Below are positions 34,670 through 43,200 of a stretch of 64,000 bases of DNA, in pieces. The stretch is from Gammaproteobacteria bacterium. Lineage in GTDB: Bacteria; Pseudomonadota; Gammaproteobacteria; 21-64-14. The notes under the pieces are model-generated. The model saw only the letters and a program-made list of their open reading frames with translations, was not told the DNA's origin and did not search any database. The position numbers and the translations under genes were made by a program. The stretch spans positions 86,983-150,982 of the forward strand of contig JALUXX010000016.1 in assembly GCA_027013145.1 (NCBI GenBank), given 5' to 3'. Within the stretch, counting starts at the first letter, position 1. Every line of letters starts with the position of its first letter.

Positions 34670-35569
34670 ATGAGTGAAGTGATTCTGCGCCAAGCGCAGG
34701 CGATACGAGCGTTGTTTCAAGCCGCCCTTGCCGATGCCCGGCTGGAGCCGAAGCTCTGGCGCCATGCGGCCGCTTATCGGGAGTACTTCCGGCAGTTCGG
34801 TCCGCCTGAGCGTTTTGTCGCGACGTTCGATGACGATCTAAGGCTTCACGTAAGCCTGTCGGACCATATTGAGTCGATGATCTACTTTCATGAAATGCAG
34901 GAGGGAGACCGCGGCTTGGTAAGGTTTCTGAAAATGGCGGTGGGACCGGGAACTGCGTTCATTGATGTCGGAGCGAACATCGGATTTCATACGTTGATCG
35001 CGGCGAAGAGGGCGGCTCCTGGTGGATGCGTTCACGCCTTCGAGCCCGTCCGCGAAACCTATGGGCGGCTGGAGGAGAATCTAAGTCTCAATGCGCTTTC
35101 TGGCGTAACCACATATCGGGTCGGGCTATCGGATTCTCCGGCGACCGCCACCATCCACGTTCCCTGCGGGCCTAACAAGGGAATGGCGACACTTCACCGC
35201 GATGCCAAAACGCCAACGGACCCGGAGGTGATCGTGCTCGACACCCTCGACCGGCTGGTCGCATCCGGAACGATTGGCCGGGTCGACGTGATGAAAGTTG
35301 ATGTTGAAGGACACGAGCTTGCGGTACTTGAGGGGGCGGAAAATACTCTGAAGACGTTTCGCCCATTGGTGGCGTGTGAGTTTTCGAAGGAGCACCTGGG
35401 CCGCGCCGGCCACCATCCGGAACAGGTGACTGAAAAGATGGCGACATTGGGCTACCAACCGTTCGCGCTGGACGAACGGGGGCAGGTCTTTGCACATGTC
35501 GTATTTGAAGAACACGAAAACCTCGTCTTCATCCATCGAGATGAAGTGGCGTCAGGGACTCGAGATTGA
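34670..35569 (+). CDS. FkbM-type methyltransferase
   Basis: A 299-residue SAM-dependent methyltransferase of the FkbM family, with the SAM motif FIDVGANIGFHTLIAAK (about 97-113), the acidic loop VHAFEPVRETY, and the family motif KVDVEGHELAVLEGAENTL (about 202-220). FkbM enzymes usually O-methylate sugars or polyketides. As first gene of the RpoN-driven block upstream of two giant glycosyltransferases and flagellin, it likely methylates the flagellin glycan. GTG at 34667 is a possible alternative start. The next gene begins 11 nt after its stop. Confidence 0.88.
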   Translation: MSEVILRQAQAIRALFQAALADARLEPKLWRHAAAYREYFRQFGPPERFVATFDDDLRLHVSLSDHIESMIYFHEMQEGDRGLVRFLKMAVGPGTAFIDVGANIGFHTLIAAKRAAPGGCVHAFEPVRETYGRLEENLSLNALSGVTTYRVGLSDSPATATIHVPCGPNKGMATLHRDAKTPTDPEVIVLDTLDRLVASGTIGRVDVMKVDVEGHELAVLEGAENTLKTFRPLVACEFSKEHLGRAGHHPEQVTEKMATLGYQPFALDERGQVFAHVVFEEHENLVFIHRDEVASGTRD

Positions 35570-35579
35570 GAGGGTTATC

Positions 35580-38500
35580 GTGAGAGTTGGGATCCGAACG
35601 AGGGACGAATCACAGCTTCCGCTGAGTCTCCTGCGGTTTTTTTCGGCTCTTGCGCCCCATCTGCGGTCAGTGGGGGTGGAATTGGTCACACAGTTCGGGG
35701 CGGAGGCGGCGGAGAAGTCGGTGGACGTGCTCTGGGACCCCTATTGCGGGTGGCCCCTGGGCCCGGAGTGGCCGGCGGATGTGTCGGTTTCGATTCCGCG
35801 GATTGTGACGTTCCACGGGGCGGCGCCGTTGTCGATGCGCCCGCAGGAGTACTGGGGGCGTGTAGATGTGGCGCTGGAGCGGCACTTCGGAGTGCTCCAA
35901 CGCCTTGCGCATTGGCGCGAAGCATTCAACTCTCTGCCCATGTCGTTTGTGACGCCCAGTCGTTTCGGAGCCAAGGAACTTCAAGAATGCGTAGGCGTTC
36001 CCGGAAACAGGATTGTGGCAATTCCACATGGGATTGATCATGCGGTATTTAATCCGGACGGTCCTGCAGCCGGAGGGGCGGACGAGATAGGGCTTCTTCA
36101 CGTCTCGGTCCCGCAGCCGAAGAAGAACATTTACAGACTGGTCGAGGCATACGCCCGGCTCGACTCGTCGCGACCTCCGCTGACCCTGATCGTGCCGGGG
36201 ATCTCGGAGGGCGCGGTTCCAAAAGTCGACGGGATTCAGGTGGTGGACCGCATCCTCGATTCCGTGGAGCTTGGGTCTTACTACAGAGGCGCCTTGGCAT
36301 TTGTCTTCCCGTCTCTTCACGAGACTTTCGGCCTGCCCGTTGCGGAGGCGATGGCATGTGGGTGTCCGGTCGTCGCCGGCTCGGGTTCCGCGCTGGAGGA
36401 GTGGTTCGGCTCAGCGGGGTTATTCTTCGATCCCTCGTCGACATCGGGGCTGTGCCAAGCCCTGACGCGCATCATACAGGACTCGGGGCTTCGCGAAGCG
36501 CTGCGCGCCCAGGGGTTGAAGCGGGCTTCGGTATTTACGTGGGAGGCTGCCGCACGTGCATACGCGGACGTTTTTGCACGCGTCGCTTCCGAGGGGTGCG
36601 TTCAAAGGCGGTACGTGCTCCACACCGGTAACTCGGAACGTACTGGCAATTTCGCGGGTGTGGAGGAGCGCTCGGGATCGGCGCGGCAATGTCACGGCGA
36701 TAAACGGGAAGGGTCCGCAGTCGCGTTGTTGGTGGCGGGGATGCACCGTAGCGGAACATCAGCCGTTACGCGGCTTTTCAACCTGTGCGGAGTTGCGCTC
36801 GGGAGCAGACTCCTGCAGGGGGATCCCGCGAACGAGCGGGGTTACTGGGAGCATGAGGACCTCTGGCGCTTGGATGAGCGGCTGTTGGCCGCGCTGGGGC
36901 GCACTTGGTCGGATCCGAGGCGGCTTCCGGACGGTTGGTGGAGACGGCCGGAAGTGCAGGATTTCAAAAGGGAGTTGATCGCGATTCTACGCCGTGATTT
37001 TGGCGCTCGGCCGCTGTGGGGTGTCAAGGACCCGCGCATCTGTCGCCTCCTGCCGCTCTGGCGGAGTGCGATTCGAGAACTCGGTGCTACGGAGCACTTC
37101 GTGATCCCGCTGAGACGTCCCGCGGAGGTGGCGGCGTCCTTGGCGAGGCGCGACGGGATGATGCAGGAGCGCGCAGCGGCGTTGTGGCTTCGCCACGTAC
37201 TGGATGCGGAGCGGGGTTCGCGCGGTGCGCCACGCGTGTTCGTGAGTTACGACGATCTGCTGGATGACTGGCGCTCGACGCTGCAGCGGATCGAGACGGA
37301 GTTACGCGTCGGACTGGCGCCGGGCGCTGCCGATGTCGCCGAAAGGGTGGGGGAGTTTCTGAGTGCCGGTCTGCGCCATCACCGATCAGATACGATCGTC
37401 CGTTCCGACGGCATGTTGCTGCGGCGGGCCGAGGAACTCTACGGGGCGCTAGCTTCGTCCGATTCCACGCCGGGAGAGGAAGACCTGGACCGCCTGACGG
37501 CGGATCTCGATGCCCTCGAAGATGCCTTTGTCACACCGGGCGTTACGACTCCGATGGTGGTGAACGGTAAACCGGAGGCCCCGAAGGGGATCAGCTACCA
37601 GGAGTGGCGTCGGGTTTTCGGGCTGCACGAGTCGGACGGGCAGGTGATGGCCGAGCGGATGATGATTCATTGGCACAAACAGCCGGCGCTGCATCTCATC
37701 GCCGTTCCGGTGCCCGGATCTCCGGAACTGCTGGCGGCAACACTGGATTCCCTGTCGACGCAACTCTATGCGGGTTGGGGGCTGACCGTTCTGGCGCAGG
37801 AGTCGTCCCCGGAGACGGCGTTCGATGGGATCCCGAACCTGGAGTGGCGTCGGGTGGAGGGCCCGGTCGAGGAGGAGTTGCTAAGGGCAGTCGAGGAGAC
37901 CGAGTCCGACTGGGTCGCGTTGCTTCGTCCCGGCGATTGCCTTGTGCCGCAAGCGCTTTTTTCCTGTGCGGACCGGATGCAGGTTCTCGCAGAGACGCGG
38001 CTGCTGTACAGCGACTGGGACCATATCGATCAGGCGGGCAATTTCTCCGATCCGGTGTTCGAACGGGCCGCCGATGTCGACTGGCTGCGCACGGGTGCCG
38101 ACCTGGGCGGCCTGGTCCTGGTCCGGCGTGACGACATGATCGAGCTCCTGCGAGGCGGCGTCTCCGGCATTCCCTCGGCGCGGTCGATCGCCTTGCGGGT
38201 GCTGGAGGCGCATGGCATCGATGCGATCGCCCATATCGACGAGGTGCTGTGCCATCGGGCGGCGACGCGGGGAGGTGGTCCTTCCGAGACGGGCACTTCC
38301 GAGCGCGAGGGTTTGGAGGCGCATCTGCGGCGGGTCGGCGAGGATGCCGCCGTCGAAGAGGGCATCGCCGCGGGAACCTGGCGCGTGCGCTATCCCGTCC
38401 GCGGGGAACCGCGGGTTTCGGTCATCGTCGAGACGACCGACGACCTCGCGGTCCTGGAGCGGTTCGCAGAGACCCTGCGAGGGAGTACCGCTTACCCAAA

Positions 38501-40289
38501 TATTGAACTGGTCGTCGTGGATCGGGGGAGTCGCGAGGAAGATACATTCGAATATTTTGTGGCCTTGAAGTCTTCCGGCACGGTCATAGTCCCGGTTCCG
38601 GAGAGCACGAAGCCGGCGGAAGCCCTGAACGCCGGAGCCGCGGCGGCACGGGGCGAATATCTCGTGTTCGCCGACCGCCGGGTGGGATTCGTCCAGGACA
38701 CGTGGCTTGCCACGCTGCTGGGTCATGCGCAGCGGCCCGGGGTAGGCGTCGTTGCACCTAGGATCGTCGACGCGGATGGCAGGGTGGTTCACAGCGCCTT
38801 GATCCTCGGATCCGCGGGCTCGGCGCGCGATGCATTCCGGGGCCTTTCCGCTTGGGACCCCGGGTACAACGGGCGCGCCCTGACGGAGCAGGGATGCTCG
38901 GCGGTGCCGCCCGCATGTTTCATGGTCCACCGGGCGTGCTTCGAGGAGGTCGGGGGCTTTGACTCAAGCCACTTCCCGTCGGACTGGTTCTCGGTGGACT
39001 TCTGTCTCCGGGCGGGCGCCACGGGTTATCGGACCGTGTGGACCCCGTACGCGCTTGTCGGATGGCAGTGCGCGCAACCCACCGCGCCTGCGGCAGACTC
39101 GCCGGAGCGGGAGGTACTGTACGATCGCTGGTTGCCGAAGCTGGCGCGGGACCCCTTTTACCACCGTAATCTGAGTCTGTCGTGGGAGCCTTTCGAACTG
39201 CGTCAGGAGTCGACCGCGAGGTGGCATCCGGCGTTTCACGAGCGGCCGCGGATCCTGGGCGTGCCTGCGGACACGCTCGGGTGCGGGGAATACCGGATTC
39301 TCGCTCCACTGAACGCCCTCGACGATGCCGCGGTTGCGCAGTGCGGGTTTCTCGCCCCGCAGGAGGGCCGGGCGCGGATGCCTTCGGTTACGGAGCTGGC
39401 CCGCCTTGAGCCCGACACCCTGCTACTCCAGGCCGCGCTCGACGACGTACATCTCGGGGCGCTGCGCGACTATCGTCGTTTCAACCAGGTATTCCGTGTG
39501 TTCGACATGGAGGACCTGAAGACGAACGTTCCGGAGAAAAACTCGCGGCGGCGGCTGCTGTTTCGAAACGTCAAGGCCCGAACCCGCGAGGCACTGTCGC
39601 TGTGCGATCGTCTGATCGTGACGACGGAACCGCTCGCCGATGAATATCGGAAGCTGGTCGACGACATTCGGGTGGTGCCGATTTATCTCTCCCGGAAACG
39701 GTGGGGGTCTCTGAAGCCGGCGCGGAACGAGGGTCCACGCCCGCGCGTCGGTTGGGCGGGCGGTCAGCAGCACGAAGGGGATCTGGAACTCCTCGTCCCG
39801 GTGGTCGAGGCTACGGCGCGCGAGGTGGACTGGGTGTTTATGGGCATGTGCCCGGATGCGCTGCGACCCTACGCCCGGGAGGTGCACGGGATGGTCCCGT
39901 TCTCCGAGTACCCGGAGAAGCTGGCCTCCCTGGCGCTGGACGTTGCTGTCGCACCGCTCGAAATCCACCCGTTCAACGTCGCCAAATCGAACCTCCGGAT
40001 CCTCGAATACGGAATCCTCGGATGGCCTGTGGTCTGCACCGATATCGAGCCCTACCGCGGGGCCCCCGTTGCGCGAGTCCCCAACGATCCGGCACGCTGG
40101 ATCGAGGCGATCCGGGAGCGGGTCCATGATCTGGATGTGGCGCGGTCGGATGGTGCCCGGTTACACCAGTGGGTAACGATGGGGGCGATGCTAGAAGATC
40201 ATACAGACGTTTGGCTGTCGGCTCTTTGCCCTGACGGTTGCCGAGAGGGCCAACAGACCGCAGCAAGGGACGGGAAAAGCCATGGGTGA
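35580..40289 (+). CDS. Giant multidomain glycosyltransferase with sulfotransferase-like domain
   Basis: About 1569 residues. Visible modules: a GT4-like domain (1-340, with FVFPSLHETFGLPVAEAMAC and its E-x7-E motif near 247-255); a sulfotransferase-like domain (about 380-660) whose P-loop reads GMHRSGTSA at 387-395; two GT2-like modules (about 700-930 and 940-1180, VSVIVETTDDLAVLERFAET), the first lacking a normal nucleotide-sugar DxD; and a C-terminal GT-B-like module (1220-1569, VDWVFMGMCP, SNLRILEYG). GTG 35580 is chosen because the FkbM gene ends 11 nt before it and GAGAGGG lies upstream; a start at 35490 would overlap that gene. Placed between flgL and fliC, it probably builds flagellin glycan. 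Donor sugars are unknown. Confidence 0.8.
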   Translation: MRVGIRTRDESQLPLSLLRFFSALAPHLRSVGVELVTQFGAEAAEKSVDVLWDPYCGWPLGPEWPADVSVSIPRIVTFHGAAPLSMRPQEYWGRVDVALERHFGVLQRLAHWREAFNSLPMSFVTPSRFGAKELQECVGVPGNRIVAIPHGIDHAVFNPDGPAAGGADEIGLLHVSVPQPKKNIYRLVEAYARLDSSRPPLTLIVPGISEGAVPKVDGIQVVDRILDSVELGSYYRGALAFVFPSLHETFGLPVAEAMACGCPVVAGSGSALEEWFGSAGLFFDPSSTSGLCQALTRIIQDSGLREALRAQGLKRASVFTWEAAARAYADVFARVASEGCVQRRYVLHTGNSERTGNFAGVEERSGSARQCHGDKREGSAVALLVAGMHRSGTSAVTRLFNLCGVALGSRLLQGDPANERGYWEHEDLWRLDERLLAALGRTWSDPRRLPDGWWRRPEVQDFKRELIAILRRDFGARPLWGVKDPRICRLLPLWRSAIRELGATEHFVIPLRRPAEVAASLARRDGMMQERAAALWLRHVLDAERGSRGAPRVFVSYDDLLDDWRSTLQRIETELRVGLAPGAADVAERVGEFLSAGLRHHRSDTIVRSDGMLLRRAEELYGALASSDSTPGEEDLDRLTADLDALEDAFVTPGVTTPMVVNGKPEAPKGISYQEWRRVFGLHESDGQVMAERMMIHWHKQPALHLIAVPVPGSPELLAATLDSLSTQLYAGWGLTVLAQESSPETAFDGIPNLEWRRVEGPVEEELLRAVEETESDWVALLRPGDCLVPQALFSCADRMQVLAETRLLYSDWDHIDQAGNFSDPVFERAADVDWLRTGADLGGLVLVRRDDMIELLRGGVSGIPSARSIALRVLEAHGIDAIAHIDEVLCHRAATRGGGPSETGTSEREGLEAHLRRVGEDAAVEEGIAAGTWRVRYPVRGEPRVSVIVETTDDLAVLERFAETLRGSTAYPNIELVVVDRGSREEDTFEYFVALKSSGTVIVPVPESTKPAEALNAGAAAARGEYLVFADRRVGFVQDTWLATLLGHAQRPGVGVVAPRIVDADGRVVHSALILGSAGSARDAFRGLSAWDPGYNGRALTEQGCSAVPPACFMVHRACFEEVGGFDSSHFPSDWFSVDFCLRAGATGYRTVWTPYALVGWQCAQPTAPAADSPEREVLYDRWLPKLARDPFYHRNLSLSWEPFELRQESTARWHPAFHERPRILGVPADTLGCGEYRILAPLNALDDAAVAQCGFLAPQEGRARMPSVTELARLEPDTLLLQAALDDVHLGALRDYRRFNQVFRVFDMEDLKTNVPEKNSRRRLLFRNVKARTREALSLCDRLIVTTEPLADEYRKLVDDIRVVPIYLSRKRWGSLKPARNEGPRPRVGWAGGQQHEGDLELLVPVVEATAREVDWVFMGMCPDALRPYAREVHGMVPFSEYPEKLASLALDVAVAPLEIHPFNVAKSNLRILEYGILGWPVVCTDIEPYRGAPVARVPNDPARWIEAIRERVHDLDVARSDGARLHQWVTMGAMLEDHTDVWLSALCPDGCREGQQTAARDGKSHG

Positions 40290-43200
40290 GATAGGCGACT
40301 CCAGCGGAACGGACATCGCAGCGCTTATGGCCCTTGGCGAGAGGCTGGTAAGCGAACAGAAACCGGGTGAAGCGCTTGCAGTATTCGAGCGAGTCATCGC
40401 CCTAGAGCCGGAATCCGCGGATGCGCACTGTAACCGGGGCGTGGTTCTTTGGCAACTAGGACACGCCAAGGCGGCGCTCGCATGCTTCGGGCATGCATTG
40501 AGACTTAACCCGAATCATCCGGAATCCTTGGAGAATCTAAGAATTTTGGGCGTCGAAAATACCGGGCTCGATAGTGCGGACGGTCCGAGTCTCGATGCCC
40601 GTGAGAGCGTCGGCGCAGGAACAAAAGATCCAGAGGATGGTGCGAATGCGCTCCAGATTGCGATCGACCTTATCCGTAAATTCACGGGCAGGCGTAGATC
40701 CGCAATCGTAATAACAGAAACTCGATCTACGTACGATATTATTATCCCGATTTACAACGCCTACGAACATATTGAACGATGCGTATCGAGTGTGCTTAAA
40801 CACTCCGACCCGCAACATCGTGTGATCCTATTGAACGACGCGAGCACGGACCCGCGGGTTAGTCCGCTCCTTGAAAAGCTTAAAAAACAAGACATGAGAA
40901 TTCATGTGGTACACAACAAAGAAAACGTTGGATTTATCAAGAACGTAAATGCGGGATTCAGGATATCGAAGAATGACGTCGTAATTCTAAACTCGGATAC
41001 TGAAGTTACTCCCGGGTGGTTAGAGCGAATGGACCGCTGCCGTTGGAGCGACGCGGCGATCGGCATTGTAAGTCCGCTTTCGAACAATGCCACAATACTG
41101 TCAGTTCCGATCATGAACACAAATAACCATATGCCCGCCGGCATGGCCAGTGCAGATATTGCACGCGTCATTGCGGAAAATTCCGGAAGGGAGTATCCGC
41201 GGATACCGACGGCGGTCGGCTTCTGTATGCTGATTACACGGAAGACGTTGGACAAGGTAGGGGAGTTCGATACGGCATATGGGCTCGGGTACGGGGAAGA
41301 GTGCGACTTTTGTATGCGTGCGTGGAGCGTGGGAATTGAAACGGCATGCTGTGACGATGCCTATGTGCACCACTACGGAGAGGCTTCATTCGGGGGGGTG
41401 CAGACAATAGACTCTCGGAGGAAGGAGAATGCGCGACTCCTTAGTGAGCGATGGCCACACTATGATTTCGCTATTGCCGCGTATTGCCGAGCCAATCCAC
41501 TGCGTCATATTCAAGAGAAAGTCAGAACATCACTCGCCCTTTCTGGTGGCGAAACTAGGCCGCACGTGATGCATGTAATACATAGCTTGCACGCGCCCGG
41601 GGGTACAGAACAACATACGAAAAGGATTATTGAAGCGATCAGCGGATCATTCCGGGCGACGGTACTTTTGCCGGAACGAAAAACGGATGCGGGCGATGAA
41701 CACTACGACTTCCGGGTTAGCTCTGACAGTCCCGATTGCCGTGTAGTGGAGTTAGGCGCGCGAAACATCGATCCGGAATTAAAGATTCTGGGGATTCCGT
41801 CAGACATTAAGGACGAGCGCGTCGAAGAACATTTTTTTCGTTTCCTGGCAGGCGGTGACTATGACATCGTGCACTTTCAGCACCTGATGAACTGGAACAG
41901 CCTGCGTTTACCGCTTATCGCCAAGGCCCTGGGAAAGAGGGTGGTTATAAGCTTGCACGACTACTATCTGTTGTGCCCAGACTACAACCTGCTGCTTCCG
42001 GAGCTGCATCGCTGTGGGCGGAGCATTGCGAATGGTAGTGATCCGGGATGTATGCGTTGTATTAGCGCAAAGCGCGAGGTTGTCGACGCGAGCAGCGTTC
42101 CGGACCTATCGGGCTACTTGGCTGCGCGGCGGAAGTTGGCTGCTGAGGTGTTTGCGGCGGCGGACGTGGTGATCGCGCCATCGAGTTTCGTGAAGGAGAA
42201 GTTTTCCCGAGCGTTTGGACGTGGATTGGCCGAAAGGATTCGAGTCATACCGCACGGGGTGTTCGTTGCTGGTGGTGGGCAGGCGATCCAGTCGCGGGGG
42301 CACCTCAGGGTGGGATTTCTTGGAAACTTTATTGATAGGAAGGGTGCGCATCTGTTTTTGGATGCTGCGGAGAGGTTGCGTGCTGAGGCCATGCGATTCG
42401 AGGTGTTTGGCGGTGTTTCCGGGGAGCTACGGCGGCGCGCGGAAAGATTGGGGATTCGTCTGCGTGGCGCGTATACGCCCGGGCAGCTGCGCGACAAAGT
42501 AGGGCAGCTCGACCTGCTAGTGGTGCCGTCGATTTGGGACGAAACGTATTGTATGACGGTATCCGAGGCGCAAGCGATCGGGGTCCCGGTAGTTGCGGCG
42601 GATGTCGGGGCGATTCCGGAACGTATCGTTGAGGGGGAGACGGGTTTCTTGTTCCCGTCAGGTGATGCAGGAGCGTTGGCGGAAAGGCTGAAGGAGCTTA
42701 GTAGGGATCGAGGGGCGTTGGGGCGTGTGCGGGCGGAGTTGGCGGGGCGGCGCTGCAAAACAATTGAGCGCAATGGGGAGGAGTATGCGGCGGTCTATTC
42801 GGAGCTGCTTGGGGCGGAGGAGCGGTCACCGCGTTTTGTGAGAAAAGTGCTGGGACTTTCAAGGGCTGACACGGGAGCGCTGCAGGACGGGGGGGGTGGA
42901 GAGGCGTATCGGAGATGGACCACAATGAGGGGCGAAGGCGTAAGGCCGGGGGCGGACGTAGCGCGTGGACCGTTTTCAGGTGTTGAGGTGGGCTTCGAGT
43001 TAATCTTGCTGGCCCCAGGGAACGATCCATTTTTAAGCGGGACGATACACTCGTTGTGTCAACTCCAGTATGGCAGCTGGAGGCTAAATGTAGTTTCGGA
43101 TGCAAGCCCGCCGGAGGAGCTTCGTGTGAGTGACGATAAGTTCCGGTGGATGCGGGAGGAGCGCGATTCCTGGAGATCTATTGTAAATGACGTGGTGGGG

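Noticed and set aside
35490-35579. Earlier in-frame start for the first giant glycosyltransferase
   Set aside because: It would overlap the methyltransferase by 80 nt. GTG 35580 has a ribosome site and normal spacing after the preceding stop.
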